DNA of 64,000 nt from JAYRSJ01 sp041920215 (GCA_041920215.1 JAYRSJ010000004.1:186001-250000); one strand, 5' to 3'. Counted from the stretch's first letter, positions 34,220 to 43,160 are shown. Numbers and translations: made by a program. The notes: a model not told the origin generated them from the sequence alone.

Positions 34220-34615
34220 ATGCTTTTGCAGAACGTCCGTCCCAATATCGTGCAGGCCATACGGGCCTACCGGGTAGAGGACTTGATGCAGGCAGCCCAG
34301 GAGGCAGGCCATCACTTCCTCTACGCCAATCTGAGCGAGACACAGTCCAAGCAGGAGGTGCTGGAAGGCATTGCCCAGTCTTTTCTGTTCCCCGCCCACT
34401 TTGGCAAGAACCTGGACGCCTTGCATGATTGCATGACCGATCTGGTCCACAAATCGGGCGCGCAGCCTGGTTTTGTCGTGGTGCTGGAGCAGCTGCCGGA
34501 CAATCTGCGCTTCGACCGCGAGGCCCGTGAGCAGTTGCTCGATGTCTTCCGCGACGCGGCCGACTACTGGGCCGACCGCAAGGTTCAGTTCAGGTGCTTC
34601 TATTCTTTTCAGTAG
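34220..34615 (+). CDS. Barstar-family ribonuclease inhibitor
   Basis: 131 residues, cytoplasmic, no signal peptide. The hallmark FGKNLDALHDCMTDL (61-75) matches the barstar consensus around the RNase-binding helix. It has an N-terminal extension of about 30 residues compared with the 89-residue classical barstar. It would neutralise the ribonuclease encoded upstream before export. A strong AGGAGG (34205-34210) lies 9 bp before ATG 34220, much stronger than that of the ribonuclease gene, consistent with excess inhibitor. The stop codon falls inside the left arm of a 17-bp inverted repeat. Confidence 0.9.
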   Translation: MLLQNVRPNIVQAIRAYRVEDLMQAAQEAGHHFLYANLSETQSKQEVLEGIAQSFLFPAHFGKNLDALHDCMTDLVHKSGAQPGFVVVLEQLPDNLRFDREAREQLLDVFRDAADYWADRKVQFRCFYSFQ

Positions 34616-34655
34616 CCCGCTCCCAAGAAAACGGGTCATGGGAGCGGGCTACTGA
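34609..34655. repeat. 17-bp perfect inverted repeat at the barstar 3' end (REP/MITE-like)
   Basis: The left arm 34609-34625 (TCAGTAGCCCGCTCCCA) and right arm 34639-34655 (TGGGAGCGGGCTACTGA) are perfect complements with a 13-nt loop. The left arm contains the last barstar codon and its stop. No T-run follows, so it is not a standard terminator. Its form resembles repetitive extragenic palindromes or a small non-autonomous element. The following 150 bp (34657-34785) keep an open frame of coding-like composition with no recognised product. Confidence 0.8.
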
Positions 34656-34810
34656 GGTGGCCCCAGTGGTAGCAGAAAAGCCTGCAGCCAAGACGTCGAA
34701 GGCGGCAGCCAATGCCAACTTCGGAATGAATATGCCGATGATGAGCAGCGCCTTCGACACAGCCATGTGGCTCAGCGCGGCCTGAGTCGACCGTCGAAAG
34801 TTGTACACAC

Positions 34811-34833
34811 AAAGGCCCTTTCCGGGGCCTTTT
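34811..34833. terminator. Bidirectional intrinsic terminator between barstar and rsmA
   Basis: AAAGGCCC (34811-34818) pairs with GGGCCTTT (34825-34832) around a 6-nt loop, followed by TTTT on the plus strand and a short T-rich run on the minus strand. It would stop rightward transcription from the barstar side and leftward transcription of lptD-surA-rsmA, whose last stop is 6 bp away. Confidence 0.7.
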
Positions 34834-34838
34834 GCATT

Positions 34839-35603
34839 TCAGCTCGCAGCCAGCGCCTGGGCCAGGGCAACGTACTCGGCCACCGGCACCTCTTCGGCAC
34901 GGCGCTGCAGATCGAACTGGCCCTTGAAGCCGCGGCCGCTCAGCCAGACACCCAGGCTGTGGCGCAGCAGCTTGCGGCGCTGCGAGAAGGCCGCCGCAAC
35001 CATCTCGCCGAACAGGGCTGCGTCCAGCGCCGCGGCCTCGGCATAGGGCTGCATCCGCACGATCGCCGATTCGACCCGCGGCGGCGGATCGAAGGCCTCG
35101 GGGGGCACGTCCAGCACCGACTCGATGTGATAGCGCCACTGCAGCATCACCGAGAGGCGGCCATAGTCCTTGCAGCCGGGGCTGGCCGCCATGCGATCGA
35201 CCACCTCCTTCTGCAACATGAAATGCTGGTCGACCACCTGGTCGACGAAGCCCAGCAGGTGAAAGAGGATGGGCGTCGAGATGTTGTAGGGCAGATTGCC
35301 GACCACCCGCAGCTTCTGGCCGCGCTCGGCCGCGAGGGCAGCGAAGTCAACCTTCAGCACATCGGACTCGATCACGGTCAGCGTCTCGCGGCGACGCAGC
35401 TTGGCGGCCAGATCACGGTCCAGCTCGATGACGGTCAGCTTCGGTATGCGCTGCAGCAGGGGCAGCGTCATCGCCCCCAGGCCCGGCCCGATCTCGACCA
35501 GGGCCTCGCCCTCGCGGGGGTCGATCGCATCGATGATGGCATCGATGATGCCGCCGTCGGTCAGGAAATGCTGGCCGAAACGCTTGCGGGCGACATGCGC
35601 CAT
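34839..35603 (-). CDS. rsmA: 16S rRNA dimethyladenosine transferase RsmA (KsgA)
   Basis: Dimethylates A1518 and A1519 of 16S rRNA late in 30S assembly. 254 residues. The family N-terminus is RKRFGQHFLTDGGII, the SAM site EIGPGLGAMTLPLL, with VIELDRDLAAKLRR and the catalytic NLPYNISTPILFHLL. ATG 35603 shares its A with the last base of the surA TGA, so translation is coupled; the in-frame GTG at 35612 lies inside surA. There is no pdxA between surA and rsmA, unlike E. coli. Confidence 0.96.
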   Translation of the reverse strand: MAHVARKRFGQHFLTDGGIIDAIIDAIDPREGEALVEIGPGLGAMTLPLLQRIPKLTVIELDRDLAAKLRRRETLTVIESDVLKVDFAALAAERGQKLRVVGNLPYNISTPILFHLLGFVDQVVDQHFMLQKEVVDRMAASPGCKDYGRLSVMLQWRYHIESVLDVPPEAFDPPPRVESAIVRMQPYAEAAALDAALFGEMVAAAFSQRRKLLRHSLGVWLSGRGFKGQFDLQRRAEEVPVAEYVALAQALAAS

Positions 35604-36928
35604 CACTGCCACTCGCGCAGTTCGACGAAGGCGCGACCGCGCAGTTCCTTCACCCAGTCCTGGTAGGCCTCGGCGTACTTCTGCTCACGCAGCGCATTGC
35701 GCGCCTGCTCGCGCAGCTGCTTGGGATCGACCTCCACCTGGCGGCGCTCCAGCACCTGGATGATGTGGATGCCGAAGCGCGAGGCAAAGGGATCGGAGAT
35801 GCCGTTGATCGGCAGGGCATTCATCACCTGCTCGAACTCGGGCACGAACATGCCCGGTGAGGCCCAACCCAGCGCGCCGCCCTCGGGCGCACTGCCGTCC
35901 TCGGAGTTGTCGCGCGCCACCGTCTCGAAGCTGGTACGGCCGCTCTCGATCTCGCGTTTGAACTCGGCCAGGCGGCGCCCCGCCACTTCGGCGCTGAGCT
36001 GTGGCGACGGGCGCAGCAGCACATGGCGGGCCCGGGTCTGGGTGACGCGGTCGATGCTGGCGCCGGCGCTGCGGTCGACCAGCTTCAGCAGGTGGAAGCC
36101 GGCGCTGCTGCGCAGCAGCTCGGGCGCCACCTCGCCGGGCTTCAGATCACGCACCGCGGTGACGAACAGATCGGGCAGACGCGCCGCAGCACGCATGCCG
36201 ATCTCGCCGCCCTGCTGCTTGTTGCTATCCTCGGACAGCTCTCGCGCCACCTTGGCAAAGTCCTCTCCGGCCTTGACCCGCACCGCCGCCGCCTCGGCGA
36301 CGGCGCGCCGCTCGGCCACCAGGGTCGCACCAGCCCCCTCCGGCACGCTGATCAGGATCTGCGCAATATTCAGGTCGGCGTTGGCGCTAGCCTGCTTGCG
36401 CTGCTCGTCCAGATAGTTGTCGATCTCGCCGTCAGTGATACGGATGCGCCCCTGCACCTCGCGCTCGCGCACCCGTTCGCTCATGATCTGATCGCGCAGG
36501 TTCTCGCGGAAGCGCTTGTAATCGATGCCCTCCGCCTTGAGCCGCTCCAGCAGCTGCGGCATGGTCAGCTTGTTCTGGATGGCCACATTGCCCACCACCC
36601 GGTCCAGCTCGGCTTCGTCGACACGCGGCCCGTTCTCGCGCGCGTGCGTGACCAGCACGCGCTCTTCGATCATCGATTCCAGTGCCGCCTTGCGGATCGC
36701 CTCGGGATCGGGCGTCTCCTTGCGCTGACGAGCCTCCTCGCGCAGCCGCTCGGCGCGCTGGGTGACCTCGCTGGCCGCCACCACGTCCTGGTTCACCACC
36801 GCAGCGATGTGATCGCCGGGGCGCAGCGTGCTGGAGGCTCCGGACTGGGCCAGCGCGGCAGGGGCTGCCAGCACGGCGCCAGCAGCGCAGACCAGGGCCA
36901 GGGTACGGAAGAACAGGGGTTCAGTCAT
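35603..36928 (-). CDS. surA: Periplasmic chaperone/peptidyl-prolyl isomerase SurA
   Basis: Escorts unfolded outer-membrane proteins through the periplasm to BAM. 441 residues with a signal peptide (LALVCAAGAVLAAPAALAQS), the SurA N-terminal helical domain (IAAVVNQDVVAASEVTQRAERL), and two parvulin domains (around ANADLNIAQILISVPEG and RARHVLLRPSPQ), with the closing helix that packs on the N-domain. It overlaps the lptD stop by 8 bp. Confidence 0.95.
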   Translation of the reverse strand: MTEPLFFRTLALVCAAGAVLAAPAALAQSGASSTLRPGDHIAAVVNQDVVAASEVTQRAERLREEARQRKETPDPEAIRKAALESMIEERVLVTHARENGPRVDEAELDRVVGNVAIQNKLTMPQLLERLKAEGIDYKRFRENLRDQIMSERVREREVQGRIRITDGEIDNYLDEQRKQASANADLNIAQILISVPEGAGATLVAERRAVAEAAAVRVKAGEDFAKVARELSEDSNKQQGGEIGMRAAARLPDLFVTAVRDLKPGEVAPELLRSSAGFHLLKLVDRSAGASIDRVTQTRARHVLLRPSPQLSAEVAGRRLAEFKREIESGRTSFETVARDNSEDGSAPEGGALGWASPGMFVPEFEQVMNALPINGISDPFASRFGIHIIQVLERRQVEVDPKQLREQARNALREQKYAEAYQDWVKELRGRAFVELREWQ

Positions 36929-39401
36929 AGGGGCGATCTAGCGGGGCCGAGCGGTTGTGGCTCAGCGGTCGGTAACCGGGGATATTGTCTCTCAGGACAT
37001 TGAGTGCATTCGAGCCCAGCCGGGACAGGCCCACCAGCTCCAGCTGCAAGAGCAGGCGGGTATTGGTCTCGGCCCGGCCGGTCGAGAGCCGCTCGGCCCC
37101 CACCCGCAGGACCCAGCAGTCGGCGTCGTACTCCAGGGCCAGCAAGGAGTCGGTGAATCGCCGGTCGCGCAGGCTGTACTGCAGCCGCCCGGCGCTGTAC
37201 CAGCTGCCCTTGCAGCTGCCGCCACCGCCGCTGCCCTTCTTGCGCGCACCATCGCCCGCGCCATACAGGGGCCACTGCCAACCCAGCTCCAGCTGCTCGC
37301 TCTGGCCGCGCGCCAGCCGGTAGGCGGTGCTGATCGTGCGGTAAGGCCCCGGCGAGTAGCGTGCCCGCAGCACGGTACGCACGCTGCGGCCGGCATCGGC
37401 ATTGAATTGCAGCGAGCCCTCCAGCCACCAGGCCGGATTCAGGTGTGCTGCCCCGACCAGCAGCAGATCGGACACGCGCCGGGTCTGCGTCACGCCGTCC
37501 GGCGTGATGCGCTGATCGCTGAACAGGAAACGCTGCACCAGACCCAGGCGCAGCAACTCCTCGCCCTGCCGCGAGTCCAGCCAGCGTGAGGTCGCGCCGA
37601 CGGTCAGCTGATGCGCGTCCGATACCCGGTCGATGCCGCTGAACTGGTTCTCGGCGTAGATGGAATCGAAGTTGAAGTCCTTGGCCGCCGAATCGAAATT
37701 GGGCAGGCCCAGCTGATCGCGGTAGGCGGTATTCACATAGAGCAGGCGCGGCTCCAGGGTCTGCAGCAGGCTGCTCCCGAACAGACGCGCCTCACGCTCG
37801 AACACCCAGCCATGGTCCAGGCTGAAGCCCGGCACACTGCGGGCTGCCGAGCGGCGCCCGTTGGCCAGGGGCTGATCCAGCGAATAGCTGGCCGAGTTGA
37901 TCATCAGCTTGGGAATCAGCCACCAGGCCGCGCCCCCCATGGGCAGACTCAGATGCCCCAGCAGATGGACGCGCGAGCCGGTCTGCGTCTGGCTGCCCAG
38001 CGCAGCTGGCGGCAGGTCGAAGCGGTTGTACTCCAGCTCCAGCGCGCCCTCCAGCCGCGCGCTGCGGCCCCAGGGCAGATAGCCCGCCAGCACCCCTTCG
38101 TCAGCCAGGCTGGCGACCCGCAGACCGAGCTGCGGCGAGCGCTGGTAGGGCGATTCAAAGCGCGCCGACTCATCCAGGCCCTGCAGCAGCTGCCAGCGCT
38201 GCACCCGTGCATAGGCCTGGGCTTCGCCCCAGCCAAACAGGCGGCTGCGCTGCACCCGCAGATCGCTGGCCAGCAGGCGCGGCGTATCGCTGTCGATGCG
38301 CTTGGGCAGGTCCTTCCAGTAGTCGTCGTCCGAGACCCGCTCGCCATTGAAGCGGTAGTTCCAGCCATGGCCGATCTCGCCGCTATGCGCCAGATTGAGC
38401 GCCCAGCGCGAGCGCTCGGCCACCCGGTCATCGGGCAGCAGGGCCAGGCTCAGCTGGCCCTGGTGACGCGGCTCCAGATAGCGGAACTCGCTGTCCAGGC
38501 CCAGGCCGCGACGCGTCATCACGAAAGGGGTCAGCGTGGCATCGCGCTGCGGTGCCAGATTCCAGTAGTAGGGCAGGCCCAGCTCCAGACCGCTGCGGTT
38601 GTCCAGGCTGATATTGGGCGGCAGCCAGCCGGACTTGCGCTCCGAGCCCACCGGGAAGCTGAGCGCCGGCGCCGCCAGGATGGGCACGCCGTAGAAGCGC
38701 AGCACCGCGCCACTGGCCAGGCCCTCGTTGGCCTCGAAGTCCAGCCTGAGGCGCCGCGCCGTCAGCTGCCAGGCCGGCTCGGCGCCCTCACCTTCCACCG
38801 CCGGGCAGCTGCTGTAGCTGGCCTGCTCCGCCAGCACTCGCTTGTCACCCAGCAACTTGAGGCTTTGTGCCTGACCGCCGGCGCCGGTGCGGGAGAAGAA
38901 ATAGGAGGGCTGCAGGAACTCGCCCTCGAAGCGCTGCACGAAGAGCTGCAGGGCCGGGCCGCGGATGCTGTTGCCATCGCGCTTGAGTTCGACCCCGCCC
39001 TGGGCGCGCGCCTCGTCGCTGGCCATGTCATAGCTGAGCTGGTCGGCCTTCAGCAGCAGCTCGCCATAACGCAGCTGCACCTCGCCCTCGGCGCTGGTGA
39101 TGCGGTCGAGCTGACTGCTGAGCTTCTGGGCGCCCAGCACCAGGGCCGGCTTGCTCTTGCCGCCGCTGGCCTGCGGTGGGTTGAGAAGTCGGGTGGCACG
39201 CAGCGTCAGCGGCTCGCTGGGCTGCGCCGCAGCCGCCTGGCATAGGGCGAAGGCCAGCAAGGCCAGCGGCGTCGGGGAGGGGCGGGGGCGGTGGGGGCGC
39301 GGCACGGCGTCGGCAGGCGGCTTCAGGGTCGCAGCGGGCGGGAGGTTCGGGCAGACGGGATGGCGGGGCGGGGCCACCCTGCCGGCATTTGTAGAATTCA
39401 T
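36921..39401 (-). CDS. lptD: LPS-assembly outer-membrane protein LptD
   Basis: Outer-membrane beta-barrel that inserts lipopolysaccharide with LptE. 826 residues: N-terminal signal region (PTPLALLAFALCQAAAAQ), LptA-like OstA jellyroll domain (ITSAEGEVQLRYGELLLKADQLSYD) and a large C-terminal barrel. Four Cys are seen, including SSCPAVEGEG near the N-domain and two near the C-terminus (GSCKGSW, DADCWVL), compatible with the interdomain disulphides that mature LptD needs. It is divergent from amgK, a conserved neighbour. Confidence 0.95.
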   Translation of the reverse strand: MNSTNAGRVAPPRHPVCPNLPPAATLKPPADAVPRPHRPRPSPTPLALLAFALCQAAAAQPSEPLTLRATRLLNPPQASGGKSKPALVLGAQKLSSQLDRITSAEGEVQLRYGELLLKADQLSYDMASDEARAQGGVELKRDGNSIRGPALQLFVQRFEGEFLQPSYFFSRTGAGGQAQSLKLLGDKRVLAEQASYSSCPAVEGEGAEPAWQLTARRLRLDFEANEGLASGAVLRFYGVPILAAPALSFPVGSERKSGWLPPNISLDNRSGLELGLPYYWNLAPQRDATLTPFVMTRRGLGLDSEFRYLEPRHQGQLSLALLPDDRVAERSRWALNLAHSGEIGHGWNYRFNGERVSDDDYWKDLPKRIDSDTPRLLASDLRVQRSRLFGWGEAQAYARVQRWQLLQGLDESARFESPYQRSPQLGLRVASLADEGVLAGYLPWGRSARLEGALELEYNRFDLPPAALGSQTQTGSRVHLLGHLSLPMGGAAWWLIPKLMINSASYSLDQPLANGRRSAARSVPGFSLDHGWVFEREARLFGSSLLQTLEPRLLYVNTAYRDQLGLPNFDSAAKDFNFDSIYAENQFSGIDRVSDAHQLTVGATSRWLDSRQGEELLRLGLVQRFLFSDQRITPDGVTQTRRVSDLLLVGAAHLNPAWWLEGSLQFNADAGRSVRTVLRARYSPGPYRTISTAYRLARGQSEQLELGWQWPLYGAGDGARKKGSGGGGSCKGSWYSAGRLQYSLRDRRFTDSLLALEYDADCWVLRVGAERLSTGRAETNTRLLLQLELVGLSRLGSNALNVLRDNIPGYRPLSHNRSAPLDRPYD

Positions 39402-39499
39402 TATCCATGAGGCCGGCGCCGGCCCACGTCTCGCTGCGCTGCGGCCAGCACAGGCCCGCCGTCCGCCGCTTCGCCACCACCCGCCATCCCCTGCCGACC

Positions 39500-40564
39500 A
39501 TGCATCCCGTCCCCTGGGCCGACCCGGCCCGCGCCCAAGCTTTCGACGTCTGGTTGGCCGGCCTGGCCGAGCCCCACGGCCTGCGCCGCGACAGCGTCAC
39601 GCTGGCCCATGCCGATGCCAGCAACCGCCGCTACCTGCGTGTGCAGGGCCAGGACAGCGGCAGCCTGATCATCATGGACGCCCCGCCGCAGGCGGGCAGC
39701 TCGGTCCAGCCCTTTCTGGACGTGGCCCGGCTGATGGCCGGCTGCGGTCTGCATGTGCCGGCGGTGCTCGCCGTCGACGTGGCGCAGGGCTTTGTGCTGC
39801 TGTCCGATCTGGGCCGACTGACCTATCTGCAGGCCCTGCAGCAGGTCGATGCCCGCGAGGCCGACCGCCTGATGCGCGCTGCGATCCAGGCCCTGGTCCA
39901 GTGGCAGCTCAAGGCCGATGCGCTCAGCCTGCCGGTCTATGACGAAGCCTTCATACGCCGCGAGCTGCAGATCTTTGTCGATTGGTGCGTGCAGCGCGAG
40001 TTCGGCCGCAGCTGGAATGCCACCGAGCAGGGCTGGTGGGAGCACTGCTGCCAGGTGCTGGTGCGCAGCATGCTGGACCAGCCGCAGCTGGCCATGCATC
40101 GCGACTATATGGTGCGCAATCTGATGGTCTGCGAGGCTCCGCTGGCCACGCCGGGCATCCTGGACTTCCAGGACGCGGTGCGCGGCCCTGTCGCCTACGA
40201 CATGGCCTCGCTGCTGCGCGATGCCTTCATCTCCTGGGACGAGGAGCGCGAACTCGACTGGGCGATCCGCTACTGGGAACAGGCGCGCAAGGCCGGCCTG
40301 CTGCGAGGCCATGCCTTCGAGGAGGACTTCGGCGAGTTCTGGCGTGCGCTGGAATGGGCCGGCCTGCAGCGCCACCTGAAGATCCTGGGCATCTTCTGCC
40401 GCCTCAAGCACCGCGACGCCAAGCCGGCCTATGCCGAGGACCTGCCCCGGCTGTTTGCCTATGCGATCAAGGTCTCGACCCGCTATGTGCAGCTCTCGCC
40501 GCTGACCCATCTGCTGGAGGGCCTGCGCGGCGAGCTGGTGCAAACCGGCTTCAGCCTGCGCTAA
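39500..40564 (+). CDS. amgK: Sugar kinase AmgK (N-acetylmuramate/N-acetylglucosamine kinase)
   Basis: Anomeric kinase of the aminoglycoside-phosphotransferase fold, which phosphorylates recycled MurNAc and GlcNAc at C1 in the cell-wall recycling bypass. 354 residues with the catalytic MHRDYMVRNLMV and metal-binding LDFQDAVRGPVAYDMASLLRD. ATG 39500 is chosen since the domain starts there. The lptD-divergent position is typical for amgK. The usual partner murU does not follow; a convergent LysR gene overlaps its end by 4 bp. Confidence 0.87.
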   Translation: MHPVPWADPARAQAFDVWLAGLAEPHGLRRDSVTLAHADASNRRYLRVQGQDSGSLIIMDAPPQAGSSVQPFLDVARLMAGCGLHVPAVLAVDVAQGFVLLSDLGRLTYLQALQQVDAREADRLMRAAIQALVQWQLKADALSLPVYDEAFIRRELQIFVDWCVQREFGRSWNATEQGWWEHCCQVLVRSMLDQPQLAMHRDYMVRNLMVCEAPLATPGILDFQDAVRGPVAYDMASLLRDAFISWDEERELDWAIRYWEQARKAGLLRGHAFEEDFGEFWRALEWAGLQRHLKILGIFCRLKHRDAKPAYAEDLPRLFAYAIKVSTRYVQLSPLTHLLEGLRGELVQTGFSLR

Positions 40565-41526
40565 AGCGCTGGGCGGGCCGGCCCCGCGGCCGGCTCACCC
40601 AGCCAGGGATCGCGGTCCTCGCCGCCGAAGAGTGCGAGCAGAAAGTCCAGAAACACCCGCGTGCGAGCCGGCAGGTACTTGCGCGTGGGCATCGCCGCCC
40701 AGATCGTGAAGCTGAACAGCCGCCATTCGGGCAGCACCCGCTCCAGCCGCCCCTCGCGCAAGGCGTCAGCAATCACGAAGGAAGGCAGGCCGGCAATGCC
40801 CAGGCCATGCAGGGCCGCGGAGTAGTTGGTGTCTATCGAGGTGGTGGCCAGCACCGGCCGCTGCGGCACACCCAGAAAGGTCTCCACCGCCGAGGCATCG
40901 TCCAGACCGCCGCGCAGGAACAGGATGCCGCGCTGCAGCTCCGAGATCGGCGGCAACATGGCCGCATAGCTGCGCAGCTCGCTGGGATGGTCGGGCCGGC
41001 CGTGGCGGTCCAGATAGGCCGGTGCCGCGCACATGATGACCTCGGTGCGCGCCAGGCGGCGCGCCACATAGTCGCCCTGCAGCGGCTCGCGGCTGCTCAG
41101 GATCGTCAGGTCGAAGCTCTCGTCCAGCGCGCTGACCGGTCCTGGCGAATGCAGCTCCAGCGTCACCTGCGGATGCTGCCGGTGGAACCGCGCCAGATGC
41201 TTGGCCAGTTGGTGCACCGCGATGGCCGGCGGCAGCAGCACGCGCAGATGGCCACGCGGTTCGGCGGTGGCCGAGGCGGCCAGGGCCTCGGCCTCCTCCA
41301 CCTCCATCAGGATGCGACGCGCCCGCTCCAGATAGGCCTCGCCGATATCGGTCAGCGCCAGGCGCCGGGTGGTGCGGTTGATCAGGCGCGCGCCCAGATG
41401 CGCCTCCAGCTCGGCCACCAGCCGCGTCACCACCGCCGGCGCCTGGTCCAGGGCCCGCGCGGCAGCCGCAAACGAACCCTCGTCGATGACGCGCACGAAG
41501 ACGCGCAATGCCTTCAGTTGATCCAT
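40561..41526 (-). CDS. LysR-family transcriptional regulator
   Basis: 321 residues with N-terminal winged HTH (ALRVFVRVIDEGSFAAAARALDQAPAVVTRLVAELE) and a C-terminal periplasmic-binding-protein-like effector domain with LLPPAIAVHQL. It belongs to the CrgA/DsdC-like majority type. ATG 41526 (MDQLKALRVF) is chosen over the longer frame. Its target is not evident. It overlaps amgK 3' by 4 bp, tail to tail. Confidence 0.92.
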   Translation of the reverse strand: MDQLKALRVFVRVIDEGSFAAAARALDQAPAVVTRLVAELEAHLGARLINRTTRRLALTDIGEAYLERARRILMEVEEAEALAASATAEPRGHLRVLLPPAIAVHQLAKHLARFHRQHPQVTLELHSPGPVSALDESFDLTILSSREPLQGDYVARRLARTEVIMCAAPAYLDRHGRPDHPSELRSYAAMLPPISELQRGILFLRGGLDDASAVETFLGVPQRPVLATTSIDTNYSAALHGLGIAGLPSFVIADALREGRLERVLPEWRLFSFTIWAAMPTRKYLPARTRVFLDFLLALFGGEDRDPWLGEPAAGPARPAL

Positions 41527-41637
41527 CTCAGCCCCTTCGCTGCGCCGCATTGTCGGGCCGCCGCCGACCCCGGGTCGCGGGGTTGCGCCGTCCCTTGAAG
41601 CCGGGACAATGCGCAGCCTCCGATCCCGCCACCCCTC

Positions 41638-42327
41638 ATGACCGCCGTCTTCCTGCTACGCCGCAACAGGCCCGCCTTGCTGGCCAGCCTGAAGGCCCTG
41701 TATGGAGACGAGGCCGCCGCCACCGGGCAGAGCTGGCGCTGCGCCGGTACCGCCACGCTGTGGCGCGATGCGCTGCCGCAGCTGCAGGACCGACCGCCCG
41801 ATGTGCTGGTGTGCGATCTGCAGCTGCTGGACGGGCCGGTCAGCCAGCTGCTGCAGCGCATGGCGGGGCAGCGGCCGCCACAGGTGCTGCTGGTGGCGCC
41901 GACCACCGACGACCCCCTGCTCTTCCCGACCCTGCGCTGCGGCGCCCAGGGCTACTGCCTGGAATCGGCGCCGGGCTGCAGCCAAGGCCTGTTGGCGGCG
42001 CTGGCCGCCCTGCAGGCCCAGCACGCCAGCGTCTCGCCAGCGCTGGCGCGTCAGCTGCTGCAGGCCTTCGGCTTGTCCAGCAGCGGCTTGCAGCTGGCCC
42101 ATTGCGTAGCCGCGGCCCATGACGACACACCGGTAGCGCCCGGCCTGGTACGGGCCCAGCAGCATCTGCTGAGCCTGGTCTCGCATGGCCTGCTGGCGGC
42201 CGAGATCGCGCAGCGCTGGCAGCTGGCCGAACAGGAGATCGCGCGCCGCATCGGCCGCATCCTCGCGGCCCTGCACCAGCTGCAGCCCTGGCCGCAGCCC
42301 GCCCCCGGCGGCGCTGTCGTCTGCTAA
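41638..42327 (+). CDS. Atypical NarL-like response regulator
   Basis: 229 residues. The N-terminal receiver-like domain keeps the acceptor Asp in VLVCDLQLLDG and Thr/Ser region LLVAPTTDD, but the conserved Lys of the receiver (usually before the last helix) is absent in GAQGYCLESAP. The C-terminal part fits a diverged LuxR-type HTH (LLSLVSHGLLAAEIAQRWQL AEQEIARRI). It is orphan: no kinase is adjacent. Probably a phosphorylation-independent or weakly responsive regulator. Confidence 0.7.
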   Translation: MTAVFLLRRNRPALLASLKALYGDEAAATGQSWRCAGTATLWRDALPQLQDRPPDVLVCDLQLLDGPVSQLLQRMAGQRPPQVLLVAPTTDDPLLFPTLRCGAQGYCLESAPGCSQGLLAALAALQAQHASVSPALARQLLQAFGLSSSGLQLAHCVAAAHDDTPVAPGLVRAQQHLLSLVSHGLLAAEIAQRWQLAEQEIARRIGRILAALHQLQPWPQPAPGGAVVC

Positions 42328-42341
42328 CCCGGCCGGCTAAC

Positions 42342-42971
42342 TCAGGTCCTGGGCGGCTCCGTGTCGACAAAGCTCGGGCGGGTGGCCAGCTTGTCGTAGA
42401 GGCGGGCCAGATTGGCATGGTCGCCGCGCCAGTCTATGGCCGGGAAGCGGAAGTCCAGATAGCCCAGCGCACAGCCCACCGCGATATCGGCCAGCGTGAA
42501 GTGGTTGCCCGAGCACCAGTTGCGCTCGCCCAGACCCTGGCCCATGGCCTTCAGCGCCGCATAGACCTTGCCCATCTGGCGCTCGACCCAGGCGGCACTG
42601 CGCTGTTCGGCGCTGCGCCCGCTCCAGGTCTGCTCCAGGCGGGCGAGGATGGACGCATCCAGCAGGCCGTCGGCCAGGGCCTCCCAGGTGCGCACCTCGG
42701 TGCGCTCGCGGCCGCGCTCGGGGATCAGCCGACCCACCGGCGAGAGCGTGTCCACATACTCGACGATGACGCGCGAATCGAAGACCGCGCCGGAGATCGC
42801 ATCCTGGCCTTCCATCACCAGGCAAGGCACCTTGCCCAGCGGGTTCATCTTCAGGATGGCATCACTGGCCCACACATCTTCCAGCACCAGCTGGTAGTCG
42901 AGCTTCTTCTCCGCCATCACGATGCGGACCTTGCGGACATAGGGGCTGGTGAGTGAACCGATGAGCTTCAT
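42342..42971 (-). CDS. Glutathione S-transferase family protein
   Basis: 209 residues with the N-terminal thioredoxin-like domain (MKLIGSLTSPYVRKVRIV, NPLGKVPCLVM with the cis-Pro, DSRVIVEYVD) and an all-helical C-terminal domain ending FTLADIAVGCALGYLDFR. Ser8/Pro10 in the TSPYV motif give the active-site type. Role is likely detoxification or stringent-starvation-like; the substrate is unknown. ATG 42971 is chosen at the family N-terminus. Confidence 0.9.
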   Translation of the reverse strand: MKLIGSLTSPYVRKVRIVMAEKKLDYQLVLEDVWASDAILKMNPLGKVPCLVMEGQDAISGAVFDSRVIVEYVDTLSPVGRLIPERGRERTEVRTWEALADGLLDASILARLEQTWSGRSAEQRSAAWVERQMGKVYAALKAMGQGLGERNWCSGNHFTLADIAVGCALGYLDFRFPAIDWRGDHANLARLYDKLATRPSFVDTEPPRT

Positions 42972-43136
42972 GTGGGCTTTGTGACGGACTGCAGTCCTGT
43001 TGCAGAACGATTCTAGCGAAGCACCCTGCCCTCGCCAGCCTGTGGCACGGCTGTGACCAGGAGCACACAAGGCCCCCATCCATGTGCTTGTCAGGCGCGG
43101 GCGCCGGCCTCAGACTCTCGGCCGCCACCGGGCATG

Positions 43137-43160
43137 AAAAAACCCGGCCGAGGCCGGGTT
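43137..43160 (-). terminator. Intrinsic terminator downstream of the porin gene
   Basis: On the minus strand the stem AACCCGGC/GCCGGGTT (43141-43148 with 43153-43160, CGAG tetraloop) is followed by six T (43142-43137), a canonical Rho-independent terminator 21 bp after the porin stop. Confidence 0.85.

Noticed and set aside
34594..34785. 63-codon small open frame after barstar
   Set aside because: It starts inside barstar and crosses the 17-bp inverted repeat, with no ribosome-binding site; the last 40 codons look coding-like, so it could be a gene remnant, but support is too weak to call it.
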